NCBI GenBank assembly: GCA_947167235.1
Contig: CAMVHF010000008.1
Span: forward strand, 1-36,415
Direction of reading: 5' to 3'
Length of the DNA: 36,415 bases
From: an uncultured Alphaproteobacteria bacterium
GTDB taxonomy: Bacteria > Pseudomonadota > Alphaproteobacteria > RF32 > CAG-239
Made by a program: the position numbers and the translations under genes. The notes under the pieces are model-generated. The model saw only the letters and a list, made by a program, of their open reading frames with translations. It was not told the origin of the DNA and made no database searches. Positions 1-9,478 of this stretch are shown piece by piece. Numbering within the stretch: position 1 is the stretch's first letter; the number at the start of each line of letters is the position of its first letter.

Positions 1-30
1 AGCGGTATGTTTGTTAAATCAGAAACCGAT

Positions 31-1350
31 TTATAACGGTAACAACGGCGACCAAGCCGGATCGGAAGCTTCCGACGGCGTAATGATCCTGCGCTCATTA
101 TAACCGGTCAAATCAATCGTATACAATCTGACAGGACTGCCGCGATCTTGTCTGAAAAACATCAAGACGCGCCCGTTCGGCGACCATGTCGGACCTTCAA
201 CCAAAAAGCCGTCAGCCAACAAACGCTCACCGCTGCCGTCCGGTGCCATAACACCTATATAGAAAGCACCGTTAGCCATTTTAGTAAAGGCGATATAATC
301 GCCGCGCGGTGACCATACCGGCGTTGCATAACGACCTTTGCCGAAACTGATACGTTCAACATTGCTGCCATCGGCATCCATAACATAAAGTTGCTGATTA
401 CCGCCCCTATCTGAATTAAACACGATTTTTGAACCGTCCGGCGAATAACTTGCCGAAGTATCAATCGCATTACCGTAAGTAATTTGTTTAATACTCTTGG
501 TACGCAAATTCATTTCATAAATATGGGTTGCACCTTTGTTTGCATAACTCATCAAAACTTTAGAGCTGTCCGGTGAGAATACCGGTGCAAACGTCATTCC
601 CGGGAAATTACCCAAAACCTGACGACTGTTATTGGTTAAATCCATTAAATAAACACGCGGATTATGACCGACATATTCCAAATAGGTAATTTTTTGCATA
701 TTCGGTGAAAAACGCGGCGTTAACACCAAATTACGACCATCGGTTAAAAACTTATGATTTTCGCCATCCTGATCCATCATCGCCAAACGTTTAACTTTAC
801 GCGTCGCCGGACCGCTTTCGGAAACATAAACGACACGCGTATTGAAATAACCTTTATCGCCGGTTAATCTTTCGTAAATTGCATCGGCGACAACATGCGC
901 GATTCGACGCCAGTTGTCTTTGGTTGACGTAAATGATTTACCGATCATCTGTTGCGAAGCCGGAACATTCCATAATCTGAAATCAACCTTGAGCTTTTCA
1001 CCCGGTAGTTCGGTAATTTGGCTCTGAACCAACGCCTGAGCCTTAATAGCCTGCCAGTCCACAAACTGCGGCTGTTGATCAATCGAAGTCAGCTTTTCGA
1101 TATAGCTGTTTTGCGGAATAATTTTAAACAAACCGCTTCTATCCAAATCCGCGGTAATAACTTCATGAATTTTACTGGCGTAATCTCTGCCGACCAATTT
1201 TGTAAATAAATTAGCACTCGATCCGATCATTTCCGGAACGGCTATCGGCATCGGATTACGCGATGCACCGTTGACATCGATTTCCAATTCGGCATACGCC
1301 GGCGAAGCCAACAGCATCATAATTGCAGTCAGTAAGCATTTGATTTTCAT
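31..1350 (-). CDS. tolB: Tol-Pal system beta-propeller protein TolB
   Basis: TolB is the periplasmic part of the Tol-Pal complex, which links the inner membrane, peptidoglycan and outer membrane during division. The N-terminus [20 protein letters not shown] is a clear Sec signal peptide ending in an AxA-type cleavage site. A TolB N-terminal domain follows, then a C-terminal six-bladed propeller seen as repeated SPDGSKI, SPRGDYI and SPNGRVL blade motifs. Length (439 residues) is normal. The ORF track starts five codons earlier at a TTG, but that TTG abuts the AGG ribosome-binding sequence, so the ATG at 1350 is chosen. pal, normally next downstream, would lie left of the window; bases 1-30 hold no recognisable gene. 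The gene is divergent from ruvX and has a candidate promoter at 1407-1436. Confidence 0.96.
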   Translation of the reverse strand: MKIKCLLTAIMMLLASPAYAELEIDVNGASRNPMPIAVPEMIGSSANLFTKLVGRDYASKIHEVITADLDRSGLFKIIPQNSYIEKLTSIDQQPQFVDWQAIKAQALVQSQITELPGEKLKVDFRLWNVPASQQMIGKSFTSTKDNWRRIAHVVADAIYERLTGDKGYFNTRVVYVSESGPATRKVKRLAMMDQDGENHKFLTDGRNLVLTPRFSPNMQKITYLEYVGHNPRVYLMDLTNNSRQVLGNFPGMTFAPVFSPDSSKVLMSYANKGATHIYEMNLRTKSIKQITYGNAIDTSASYSPDGSKIVFNSDRGGNQQLYVMDADGSNVERISFGKGRYATPVWSPRGDYIAFTKMANGAFYIGVMAPDGSGERLLADGFLVEGPTWSPNGRVLMFFRQDRGSPVRLYTIDLTGYNERRIITPSEASDPAWSPLLPL

Positions 1351-1406
1351 TGTACAACACCTCAAATAAATTTAAGAATTGATTCACATTACTATTGATT
1401 AGCCGA

Positions 1407-1436
1407 ATAGTAAAGTAAAAAAAAGTTTATAGTCAA
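1407..1436 (-). promoter_or_regulatory. Candidate sigma70-type promoter of tolB
   Basis: On the minus strand TTGACT is followed by 18 bases and TACTAT, about 57 bases before the tolB start. The same -10 hexamer and 18-base spacing occur in front of the HU gene (27075-27104). Called by eye only. Confidence 0.45.
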
Positions 1437-1496
1437 CATATAATTTCGTTGACTTTTAACTTAAATCGTTTAACTCTGAATTTAAAGAGAGGACAA

Positions 1497-1958
1497 ATGA
1501 ATTTATCTGATTTTAACGCACAATTAAAGCCATACCGAGCCGTTTTAGGAATTGATTACGGCTCAAAACGTATGGGACTGGCCGTATCTGATTTATTGCG
1601 CAGTATTGCCACCTCTTACAAAATTTTGTATCGCAGCTCATGGCAAAACGATGTGGCCGAGCTCAAAAAAATTATAGCAGAAAAAGAAATCGGCGGCATT
1701 GTTTACGGTTTACCGCTGCAAATGAACGGCGAAGAAGGTGATATTGCCCGTGAGGTTAAATCATTTGCCGAAAAACTGTCTGCCGAAATTCCCTTACCTT
1801 ACGCTTTTTGGGATGAAAGATTATCGTCTTCCGCCGTTGAAAGATTTTTAATCGACGAAGTTGACATGTCACGTCAAAAACGCAAAAAAATACTGGACGC
1901 ATCCGCTGCCGCTTACATTCTGCAAGGAGCTTTGGATGCGCTGCAATATCAAAAATAA
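1497..1958 (+). CDS. ruvX: RuvX/YqgF family Holliday junction resolvase-like protein
   Basis: YqgF/RuvX proteins have an RNase H-like fold and act on Holliday junctions and/or 16S rRNA 5' end processing. Family signatures are visible: the first strand VLGIDYGSKRMGLAVSD carrying the catalytic Asp, VYGLPLQMNGEEG in the middle, and WDERLSS with a conserved acidic pair. The C-terminal DASAAAYILQGAL is also typical. The start at 1497 is preferred over the track start at 1449 because AGAGAGG lies four bases before it; this gives 153 residues, close to the usual 140-160. Its stop is one base from the convergent malQ stop, leaving no room for a terminator between them. Confidence 0.93.
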   Translation: MNLSDFNAQLKPYRAVLGIDYGSKRMGLAVSDLLRSIATSYKILYRSSWQNDVAELKKIIAEKEIGGIVYGLPLQMNGEEGDIAREVKSFAEKLSAEIPLPYAFWDERLSSSAVERFLIDEVDMSRQKRKKILDASAAAYILQGALDALQYQK

Positions 1959-1959
1959 C

Positions 1960-4089
1960 CTAGCGACAAATTGCTTTACGCGCATTGACAAATTCGGCAC
2001 TGCCTTCGATATCTTCCAAACAAACCGGAAGTTTACGACGCCAGTTCGGATGTTTATCGATATCCGTTCCCGGCAGATTTTGTAAAACTTCTACGCCGAA
2101 AATATCTTCGATTTGTGCCAAATAAACTTCACTGGCACTGGATGAAACAAACTTTTCAACCGCTTCCGTAATCCCGTTCGGATAACCTTCACCATAAAGA
2201 CAATCGCCCTGACGCGGTTTATCTGTCGGCCAAACGCCGGCAGCATCCAAAGCGTTGAGCAAACGACGGCGTTCATCTTCGCGCCCCTTGTATTGTTCAT
2301 GGCGTTCTGCTTCGTCAAGCATCCCCAACTTATACATCGTTTCGATATCATAGCCGAACCAACGCATTTTAAGTGGTGCCATATCATGCGTACCGACCGA
2401 GCTGAAAGTTTTGGCTTCAAAATCCCACGGCATTTTAAAATCACCGAAGCCGTTCCAGCGTTCTGCCCATAATACGCTCAACGAATAGATACCGCGTTCA
2501 TGAATCTTATCAATAAAGCCGTCCGGTACATTACCGATACTTTCCCCGACAATCATACACTTATTCAGATAACTCTCCAACGCAACAATGCCGAGCATAT
2601 CATCAAAATTGTAATAAATGTAAGTACCGTCATCTTCTTTATCCGGTATGATATATAAGCGCATTAAGCTCATAACATGGTCAATACGCAAAGCACCGGC
2701 ACCTTCCATAGCCGCCCGCAATACCTTGATAAACGGCCGATAGGCATTGGCCTTTAAGGTAAACGGATTAAAGGCACCCAAACACCATTTTTGTCCTTTA
2801 GGGAAAAAGACATCCGGCGGCGCACCGGCACCGCAATCTTTAATAAACAAATCATGGCCGCTCCATAACTCGGCACTGTCTTTACATAAACCGACCGGTA
2901 AGTCACGATACAAACCGATACTTAAACCGCAGTTTGTAACTTCATCATAAATTTTCTGCAATTGCTCGGAAGCAACAAATTGCAAAAACTTGAAATAGCC
3001 GATTTCTTTTTGATGTGTTTGCTTAAATTCCGCAACCGTCTTGGATTCCGGATTCTGCAACTCGGCCGGCCATGTGCTCAAACCGAAACTGTATTGATGA
3101 CAATATACCGAATGCAAAGCCTGATAAGTGGCAAGATTTTCCAATTCGGCACCTTGTTTCTTACAATAATCCGTAAACTTTTTATAAGCTGCCGATTTTG
3201 TATTTTCAATAAATCTGATATACAATTTTTGCAATATTTCCGTTTTCAGATTGTAAACACCGACATAATCAATATCGACCGTTGCCCGCAAACGCTCGAT
3301 TTCGGCTTTTTTATCTTTGATATCATCAGCATTAAATCCGGCAACTTTTTCAACATCAATATAAATCGGATTTAAGTATAAGCGACTGATCGAGGCGTAT
3401 GGGCTGGCATTTTCCGGATAGTCATGGATTAAAACGTTCAACGGATTAACCCCTATTACATCGGCACCCTGATTTTTGCACAAACGCACAAAATTGATTA
3501 AATCGGTAAAGTCACCGACGCCCCAGTTACGATGGCTCTTCAGCGAATAAACCTGAACGGCAAATCCCCAAATTTTTCTTTGGTTTAAAACTTCCGGTAC
3601 ATAACACTTATCCGGCGTGACCGCTAAAATACCGCGGCTTTGCTTTTTACCGCTTTTAATTTCCAAATTATAATATTGCGGAGCCATATCGGTTGTAATC
3701 GTTATTTGTAAGCGCTTATAATTAACCGAAGATTTTTCTTTACGCTCAAGCTCGGTTGTCGTATATTCAACCGGAACATCTTTACCGGCAACATCCGTAA
3801 CATACAGTTCAAAATCATTTGCCTCATCGGCTTTTAAGACAACATCAAACGATTTATTATTTTGACGTACGACATACACGGCTTCCAAAGCATATTGCCA
3901 CCGCTTGTTTTCGATTTTTTCCAAAAGTTTTGCGCTATCTGATATATTGTGCAGCGGATACCCTAAATAATTGACCATTTTGCGCAATACTTCGTCATCG
4001 ACCGCATATTGTTTCTGATTTTGAGCCGCGTCGCTGAAAGTTTTAGCAATGCCGAGTTTTTTTAATAATAAATCCCAACTGTTATCCAT
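1960..4089 (-). CDS. malQ: 4-alpha-glucanotransferase (amylomaltase, GH77)
   Basis: MalQ transfers alpha-1,4-glucan segments between maltodextrins, releasing glucose. At 709 residues it is the long E. coli-like form, with about 165 residues of N-terminal beta-rich domain before the GH77 barrel. Visible motifs are VYSLKSHRNWGVGDFTDL near 180, the nucleophile Asp in LRIDH (about D470), the acid/base Glu in VGESIGNVP (about E516) and the third acid in GTHDM (about D569). The ATG has GGAG upstream inside the end of glgX; the two genes are one base apart, so this is the last gene of the glgB-glgX-malQ operon. It likely recycles the short oligosaccharides left by the debranching enzyme. Confidence 0.96.
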   Translation of the reverse strand: MDNSWDLLLKKLGIAKTFSDAAQNQKQYAVDDEVLRKMVNYLGYPLHNISDSAKLLEKIENKRWQYALEAVYVVRQNNKSFDVVLKADEANDFELYVTDVAGKDVPVEYTTTELERKEKSSVNYKRLQITITTDMAPQYYNLEIKSGKKQSRGILAVTPDKCYVPEVLNQRKIWGFAVQVYSLKSHRNWGVGDFTDLINFVRLCKNQGADVIGVNPLNVLIHDYPENASPYASISRLYLNPIYIDVEKVAGFNADDIKDKKAEIERLRATVDIDYVGVYNLKTEILQKLYIRFIENTKSAAYKKFTDYCKKQGAELENLATYQALHSVYCHQYSFGLSTWPAELQNPESKTVAEFKQTHQKEIGYFKFLQFVASEQLQKIYDEVTNCGLSIGLYRDLPVGLCKDSAELWSGHDLFIKDCGAGAPPDVFFPKGQKWCLGAFNPFTLKANAYRPFIKVLRAAMEGAGALRIDHVMSLMRLYIIPDKEDDGTYIYYNFDDMLGIVALESYLNKCMIVGESIGNVPDGFIDKIHERGIYSLSVLWAERWNGFGDFKMPWDFEAKTFSSVGTHDMAPLKMRWFGYDIETMYKLGMLDEAERHEQYKGREDERRRLLNALDAAGVWPTDKPRQGDCLYGEGYPNGITEAVEKFVSSSASEVYLAQIEDIFGVEVLQNLPGTDIDKHPNWRRKLPVCLEDIEGSAEFVNARKAICR

Positions 4090-4090
4090 T

Positions 4091-6175
4091 TTATTTCTCC
4101 GGTTGACTTATTTTTAATAATACAACACTCCATGCCGGCACCTCAAAAGGCTGAGCGGCATCGATTTTCATATCATAATCCAGTGTTTCACTGCTATCCA
4201 ATAAAAGTTCCACTTTAAGTTTTTTCAGTGACGGCGATAATTTCCATTTGATACTTTGCGCCTCGCCGTTAAAAATAATCTGATACGAACATTCTTCATT
4301 AAAAGCTAAAGCGGCCAAGCACTTACGATTTTCAGTCAGCCAATCCTGACCTGTAAATTCGACACCGTCCTGTGTCAGCCAAACCAAATCTTTTACCTTA
4401 TAATTACCGTAATGCATAATTTCTCCGGTAAAAAATTTCGTGCGTTCAAAAATTTTCATTTTCTTGCGCAAAGCAATCAGCTTTTTGATATAGCGTACCA
4501 AATTGCGATCGGTTTTATTAATTGCTTCCCAGACGATCCATGTAATCACATTATCCTGACAATACGGATTGTTATTGCCGAACTGCGTATTGCCGAATTC
4601 ATCGCCGGCAACCAACATCGGTGTTCCGAAGGAAAAGAATAACGAAGCCAGCATCGCTCTTAATCTCAATAATCGGTTATCTTTAACATCCTGATTATCG
4701 GTAAAACCTTCATCACCGGAATTCCATGTCCAGTTGGCATCATTACCGTCACGGTTATTTTCACCGTTAACCATATTATGTTTATTGTTGTAACTGACGG
4801 CATCACGCAAATTCAAACCGTCGTGCGAGGTCAAAAAATTGATACTGCTCCAGATATCGCGATTACTGTACCCGAAGATATCACTCGAACCGGTAATACG
4901 GCTGGCAAATTCACCGACCTGTTTAGGATCTCCGCGCCAAAAACGACGAACAACATCACGGTATCTGTCATTCCACTCAGCCCATCCCGGCGGATAAGCT
5001 CCGATACGATATCCGTCCATTGTCGCATCCCAAGGTTCGGCAATCATTTTAACCTGACGCAAAGTTTCATCTTGTCGGGCGGCAAGTAAAAAACCGCTGT
5101 CTTGCGTAAATTTACCGCGAACTCGGCTCAAACTCGTCGCCAAATCCAAACGGAACCCGTCAACGTGCATAGTATTAACCCAATAGCGCATTGAATCCAA
5201 AACCAGTGTCAGCACATACGGATTTTGCAAATTAAACGATGCCCCGCAACCGGTGCTGTCATAATAAAAGCGCTTATTTTCTTGCAATGTATAATAGCTC
5301 TCGTTATCGATACCGCGGTAGCATAAAGTCGGACCGAGCTGATTTCCCTCAATGGTATGATTATACACAACGTCCAAAATAACTTCTTTATTGTTGGCAT
5401 GCAGAGTTTTCACCATCTGCTTAAACTCATCAATATCATTACCGACCAAATATTTGGATTCCGGTACAAAATATGACAGAGTTTCATAGCCCCAATAGTT
5501 ATCAATATACATGCCGTGCTTTTCGCCGAAAAACGAAAAAACCGGCAGCAATTCGATGGCCGTAACCCCGAGCCAATTTAAGTAGTTTATGACACTCGGT
5601 GATGCCAAACCGGCAAATTTTCCGCGTTGACATGTTTCAACTTTCGGATGCAGCATTGTATACCCGCGAACGTGAGTTTCATAGATTATCGTATCTTCAA
5701 AGCGCGTATTCGGGCGTTTTTCATCACCCCAATCGAAAGTATCTTCAACCACAACCGATTTTGGAACATACGGTGCACTGTCAAGCGTACTGAAAGATAA
5801 ATCTTTATCTTCACTGCTGATATCATACCCAAACAAAGCCTTATGCCAAATCAGCTGACCGATAATCTTTTTGGCATACGGATCCAACAGCAATTTATTG
5901 GGATTAAATCTTTTGCCCTCTTCCGGTTTATAAGGTCCGTAAACACGATATCCGTAAACCTGTCCCGGTTTAACGCCCTCTAAATATATATGCCAAATAT
6001 TGTTATCATTGATATCAATGGTATAGCGACCGGTTTCTTTGGTACCGTCTTCATTAAACAGACACAATTCCACCTTTTCGGCATGCGCCGAAAATAAGGC
6101 AAAATTAACGCCGTTACCGTCAAAGGTTGAACCTAACGGGAAATATCTGCCGAATGTAGCCTTAAATTCGCTCAT
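4091..6175 (-). CDS. glgX: Glycogen debranching enzyme GlgX (GH13 isoamylase type)
   Basis: GlgX hydrolyses the alpha-1,6 branch points of glycogen limit dextrins. The 694-residue protein starts with a CBM48-type domain (about 1-150) and continues into a GH13 barrel. Conserved blocks are LDVVYNHT (about 267-274), DGFRLDLATSL with nucleophile D344, MIAEPWDA with acid/base E380, and FLTSHDGLNLRD with D452. QNPYVLTLVLDSMRYWV matches GlgX/TreX-type enzymes. It sits 14 bases after glgB and one base before malQ, giving a remodelling operon: branching, debranching and disproportionation. TreX-like isoamylase activity is an alternative that sequence alone does not exclude. Confidence 0.95.
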   Translation of the reverse strand: MSEFKATFGRYFPLGSTFDGNGVNFALFSAHAEKVELCLFNEDGTKETGRYTIDINDNNIWHIYLEGVKPGQVYGYRVYGPYKPEEGKRFNPNKLLLDPYAKKIIGQLIWHKALFGYDISSEDKDLSFSTLDSAPYVPKSVVVEDTFDWGDEKRPNTRFEDTIIYETHVRGYTMLHPKVETCQRGKFAGLASPSVINYLNWLGVTAIELLPVFSFFGEKHGMYIDNYWGYETLSYFVPESKYLVGNDIDEFKQMVKTLHANNKEVILDVVYNHTIEGNQLGPTLCYRGIDNESYYTLQENKRFYYDSTGCGASFNLQNPYVLTLVLDSMRYWVNTMHVDGFRLDLATSLSRVRGKFTQDSGFLLAARQDETLRQVKMIAEPWDATMDGYRIGAYPPGWAEWNDRYRDVVRRFWRGDPKQVGEFASRITGSSDIFGYSNRDIWSSINFLTSHDGLNLRDAVSYNNKHNMVNGENNRDGNDANWTWNSGDEGFTDNQDVKDNRLLRLRAMLASLFFSFGTPMLVAGDEFGNTQFGNNNPYCQDNVITWIVWEAINKTDRNLVRYIKKLIALRKKMKIFERTKFFTGEIMHYGNYKVKDLVWLTQDGVEFTGQDWLTENRKCLAALAFNEECSYQIIFNGEAQSIKWKLSPSLKKLKVELLLDSSETLDYDMKIDAAQPFEVPAWSVVLLKISQPEK

Positions 6176-6189
6176 TCTCTTAAACCCTA

Positions 6190-8388
6190 TTATCTGATCG
6201 GTTTAAGAACGATGGTTGATAACGGCGGCAAAACAATTTCAATAGAATACGGTTTGCCGTTTACCCCGTAATTTTGAGCTTGTTGCGGTCCTTCATTACG
6301 GATACCGCTGCCCCAGTAATTTTTATCATCACTGTTAAAGATTTCCTGATATGCACAAGCCTCATAAACACCTAAGCGATAACCGTGACGGACAACCGGT
6401 GTGAAATTACTTATAACCAGTAAATAGTCATCCGGATTATGACCGCGACGAATATACGAAATAACACTGTCATCGCAATCGGCATAATCAATCCATTCAA
6501 AACCGCGTGAGTCAAAATCTTCTTCAAACAGCGGCGCATTACCTTTATACATCAGGTTCAAATCGCGTACGCAATTTTGCATACCTTTGTACATCGGATA
6601 TTCCAATAAATGCCAACGCAAACTTTCAGCACAGTTCCATTCCCAATCCTGTCCGAATTCGCATCCCATAAACAAGAGTTTCTTACCCGGATGTGTCCAC
6701 ATAAATCCGTAATAAGCACGCAAGTTGGCAAACTTTTGCCATTCATCACCCGGCATTTTAGAGAGCATTGAACCTTTACCGTGAACCACTTCATCATGCG
6801 AAATCGGCAAGATAAAGTTTTCATTAAACGCATATAATAGTCCGAAAGTCAAAAGTCCGTGATGGTACTTACGGTGTATCGGTTCATGACTGATATAGCG
6901 AAGCGTATCATTCATCCATCCCATATTCCATTTATAGCCGAAGCCTAAACCACCGGCCGACACCGGACGCGAAACCATCGGCCATGCCGTAGATTCTTCG
7001 GCACAGGTGTATCCGCCGCGAGATTGCGTATAAATAAGTTCATTCATTTTGCGAATAAAGGCAATTGCTTCCAGATTTTCGTTACCGCCGTAGACATTCG
7101 GGATCCACTCACCGGCTTTACGCGAATAATCCAGATACAACATCGAGGCAACGGCATCAACACGCAAACCATCGATATGAAATTCTTTTAACCAATACAA
7201 AGCACTGACGCATAAGAAATTGCAAACTTCGGTGCGTCCGAAATTATAAATTTTGGTACCCCAATCTTTTTGTTCGCCTTTACGCGGATCGGCATGTTCA
7301 TACAAGCATGTTCCGTCAAATTCGCACAAACCGTGTCCGTCCTTCGGGAAGTGCGCCGGAACCCAATCCATAATAACACTGATACCGGCCTGATGAAATT
7401 TATCAATCATATAACGAAAATCATCCGGATTCCCGAAACGCGATGTCGGTGCAAACAAACCGGTAATCTGGTAGCCCCAAGAAGCATCTAGCGGGTGTTC
7501 ACACAAAGGCATAAATTCGACATGCGTAAAGCCCATATTGCACACATACGGAACCAATCTGTCGGCAATTTCACGATACGTTAAAAACTCACAGCCGTTA
7601 TCACCTTTACGACGCCATGAACCTAAATGGACTTCATAAATTGACATCGGTTTATCATAGGTATTGGTATTTTGGCGATACACCATCCAATCGGCATCGT
7701 TCCACTGGTAATTATCGATATTGAAAACGACCGAAGCGTTATGCGGACGAACCTCGGAATATGTTGCCATCGGATCGGCTTTTTGCAAAATGTAATTTTC
7801 TTGTGTTTTAATTTCAAATTTATAGTACTCGCCTTCAACCAACCCCGGAATAAAAATATCCCAAATACCGCAGCTGATATGTTTGCGCATAACATTAACA
7901 CGACCGTCCCAATTATTAAAACTGCCGACGACGGATACGCGTTTGGCATTCGGTGCCCATACGGCAAAGGCCACACCTTTGACGCCGTCCATTTGCATAA
8001 CATGTGCGCCGAGTTTTTTATAAATTTCGTAGTGATTTCCCTGAGCAAACAAATACTCATCTATATCGCCGATGGTTGCCGGAAAACGATATACATCTTC
8101 AGCCTCATATGTATGTCCCTGATCATTGACGATTCTGAATTTGTAATTAAATTCCGAAGTTTCATTACTGTTAAATTGGAAGAAACCTCTGTCATCAACC
8201 TTAACCATTTTCCCAAGGGAATTTCCGTCGATATCAATGACTTCAATGGAAGAAGCAAACGGTTGAAATGTACGGATAAAAATCTTTTTAGAGCCTTTAT
8301 CCCGATGGATTCCCAACACAGCAAAAACATTGCCGTGATCCCCGTTTACGATTGCATCGATTTCTTCTTTTGATAACATATTATCCAT
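6190..8388 (-). CDS. glgB: 1,4-alpha-glucan branching enzyme (GH13)
   Basis: GlgB makes alpha-1,6 branches in glycogen. The 732-residue protein has the long bacterial layout: an extra N-terminal beta domain (about 1-120), CBM48 (about 125-225 with FAVWAPNAKRVSVVGSFN), the GH13 barrel and a C-terminal domain. Catalytic motifs are IDGLRVDAVASMLYLDYSR (nucleophile D411), TCAEEST (about E464) and LPISHDEVVHGKGS (D532), each offset by six from the E. coli enzyme as I recall it. The ATG follows CAGGAG with seven bases between. It is the first gene of the operon. The 268 bases upstream, shared with the divergent DUF2934 gene, are extremely AT-rich and hold an inverted repeat (8532-8590) that could regulate either side. 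Confidence 0.97.
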   Translation of the reverse strand: MDNMLSKEEIDAIVNGDHGNVFAVLGIHRDKGSKKIFIRTFQPFASSIEVIDIDGNSLGKMVKVDDRGFFQFNSNETSEFNYKFRIVNDQGHTYEAEDVYRFPATIGDIDEYLFAQGNHYEIYKKLGAHVMQMDGVKGVAFAVWAPNAKRVSVVGSFNNWDGRVNVMRKHISCGIWDIFIPGLVEGEYYKFEIKTQENYILQKADPMATYSEVRPHNASVVFNIDNYQWNDADWMVYRQNTNTYDKPMSIYEVHLGSWRRKGDNGCEFLTYREIADRLVPYVCNMGFTHVEFMPLCEHPLDASWGYQITGLFAPTSRFGNPDDFRYMIDKFHQAGISVIMDWVPAHFPKDGHGLCEFDGTCLYEHADPRKGEQKDWGTKIYNFGRTEVCNFLCVSALYWLKEFHIDGLRVDAVASMLYLDYSRKAGEWIPNVYGGNENLEAIAFIRKMNELIYTQSRGGYTCAEESTAWPMVSRPVSAGGLGFGYKWNMGWMNDTLRYISHEPIHRKYHHGLLTFGLLYAFNENFILPISHDEVVHGKGSMLSKMPGDEWQKFANLRAYYGFMWTHPGKKLLFMGCEFGQDWEWNCAESLRWHLLEYPMYKGMQNCVRDLNLMYKGNAPLFEEDFDSRGFEWIDYADCDDSVISYIRRGHNPDDYLLVISNFTPVVRHGYRLGVYEACAYQEIFNSDDKNYWGSGIRNEGPQQAQNYGVNGKPYSIEIVLPPLSTIVLKPIR

Positions 8389-8531
8389 AATAAACTCCTG
8401 TGTACATAAAAAAATAATATCTGTTTGCTGATTTAAAACTTACACTTATATCTATATAAATTAATCTTTAAAAAAGCAAGTAAAATAAATTCTTCCGAAG
8501 TTTTTTTTAGCAGATTGATTTTTTAAATAGC

Positions 8532-8590
8532 ATACCAAAAATCTTTTATATTTTTTTGCAATAAAATACAACTTTCTCAAATTTTGGTAT
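8532..8590. repeat. Nine-base inverted repeat ATACCAAAA / TTTTGGTAT
   Basis: ATACCAAAA at 8532-8540 and its exact reverse complement TTTTGGTAT at 8582-8590 are 50 bases apart start to start. The right half touches the -35 hexamer of the promoter at 8590-8617, so this could be a paired operator between glgB and the DUF2934 gene. A related ATACCAA/TTGGTAT pair lies at 11785-11818. Binding by a regulator is inference. Confidence 0.4.
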
Positions 8591-8617
8591 TGACGATATA
8601 AAAAAAAAGATTATACT
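8590..8617 (+). promoter_or_regulatory. Strong candidate promoter of the DUF2934-like gene
   Basis: TTGACG, 16 bases that are almost all A/T, then TATACT. Each hexamer is five of six to the sigma70 consensus. The start codon lies about 40 bases after the -10, and a GGAGAA ribosome-binding site is present. Confidence 0.6.
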
Positions 8618-8656
8618 TTGTAATGTTGTTAAACTAAATTATTGGAGAAATTTAAA

Positions 8657-8935
8657 ATGACTAAAAATTATAACGAAAACTACATTCGTGAAGCTGCTTA
8701 CTACAACTGGCAAAATGCAGGTTGTCCTTCCGGACAAGATGAATACTTCTGGAATCAAGCAATTTGCCAACTTTATGGTTCTAATTCTTCTTGCGGTTGC
8801 TCCAAGAGTTCTTCTTCGAAATCTTGCTCAACAAAGTCAAGTTCTTGCTCAACTAAATCAAGTTCTTCTTGCTCAAGCAAAAAATCTTCTTCTAGTTCTA
8901 GCTCTTCAAGCACATCCAGCAAAAGCAAGAAATAA
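8657..8935 (+). CDS. Small DUF2934-like protein with a Ser/Cys/Lys low-complexity tail
   Basis: The product has 92 residues. The ATG at 8657 has GGAGAA eight bases upstream; the track start (TTG at 8642) is the base before that site and is rejected. Residues 8-40, with YIREAAYYNWQNAGCPSG then DEYFWNQA, match the IR-RAYxLW-G-P-G-D-W-A pattern of DUF2934 (PF11154), a short domain of unknown function. From about residue 42 the protein is almost only Ser, Cys, Lys and Thr, in runs such as SKSCSTKSSSCSTKSSSSC. The tail has about seven cysteines, which suggests metal binding or disulfides, but this is inference. It has its own promoter and terminator, so it is monocistronic and probably well expressed. 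Confidence 0.8.
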   Translation: MTKNYNENYIREAAYYNWQNAGCPSGQDEYFWNQAICQLYGSNSSCGCSKSSSSKSCSTKSSSCSTKSSSSCSSKKSSSSSSSSSTSSKSKK

Positions 8936-8970
8936 TAACATATAAGAAATAATTTCTGTTTATTTCTGAA

Positions 8971-8999
8971 AAATACTCGCAAATTTGCGGGTATTTTTT
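8971..8999 (+). terminator. Intrinsic terminator of the DUF2934-like gene
   Basis: AATAC and CGCAAA pair with TTTGCG and GTATT around a short loop, followed by a run of seven T. It lies 36 bases after the stop codon. Confidence 0.75.
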
Positions 9000-9018
9000 T
9001 GCACCAAATTTTCCGTTC

Positions 9019-9055
9019 AAAAAAATGTCCGCTGATTACATGGTAATCGCGGACA
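9019..9055 (-). terminator. Intrinsic terminator of the 113-residue orphan gene
   Basis: On the minus strand TGTCCGC and GATTAC pair with GTAATC and GCGGACA (one bulged base, ATG-type loop), followed by seven T. It lies just past the stop of the gene at 9082-9423. Confidence 0.85.
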
Positions 9056-9081
9056 CTTTCTTCAATTCTACTTAAAATCTG

Positions 9082-9423
9082 CTAAGCAACATCCAACTTA
9101 TACAATACGCTTTCTAACTTCTTGGTCGTCGGAAGCGCACAATCCATAGATGTCACAACACACGCATCCCCGCAGCGTTCCACATAAAGCGTCAAATTCG
9201 CTCCGGTTGTCACGGCTCGAAGCCATTTGGCATTTTTGGAAGAATGCGGAATACACATCCTGAAGACCAGACGTTGTTCTTCGGGATATGTATAAGTAAT
9301 TTTTTTGGGCCTGTTAACCGTAAACGAAGTCACATCAACATGGATGAAATAATCATCTCTGGCATTGGATGCAACACGCACGGCGATACCTTTTAAAACG
9401 GCATAAATTTTTTTCTTAGCCAT
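9082..9423 (-). CDS. Orphan hypothetical protein, 113 residues
   Basis: I do not recognise this family. The protein starts MAKKKIYAVLKGIAVRVAS, is basic at both ends and mixed alpha/beta in character, with no signal peptide or membrane helix. It has three cysteines, two of them in ERCGDACVV. The track starts two codons earlier at a TTG; the ATG at 9423 is preferred. There is no convincing Shine-Dalgarno sequence. The gene has a near-consensus promoter (9479-9507) and a strong terminator (9019-9055), so it is a stand-alone unit that is probably really expressed. Two other SD-less orphan genes in this window (14834 and 20585) have the same arrangement. Confidence 0.7.
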   Translation of the reverse strand: MAKKKIYAVLKGIAVRVASNARDDYFIHVDVTSFTVNRPKKITYTYPEEQRLVFRMCIPHSSKNAKWLRAVTTGANLTLYVERCGDACVVTSMDCALPTTKKLESVLYKLDVA

Positions 9424-9478
9424 AGTCAATAATGATTAAATTCTACAATAAATATTTAAATGATTTTAATTTAGAGGG

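Noticed and set aside
7672-8373. 233-codon plus-strand ORF
   Set aside because: Antisense shadow of glgB, whose frame has all catalytic motifs.
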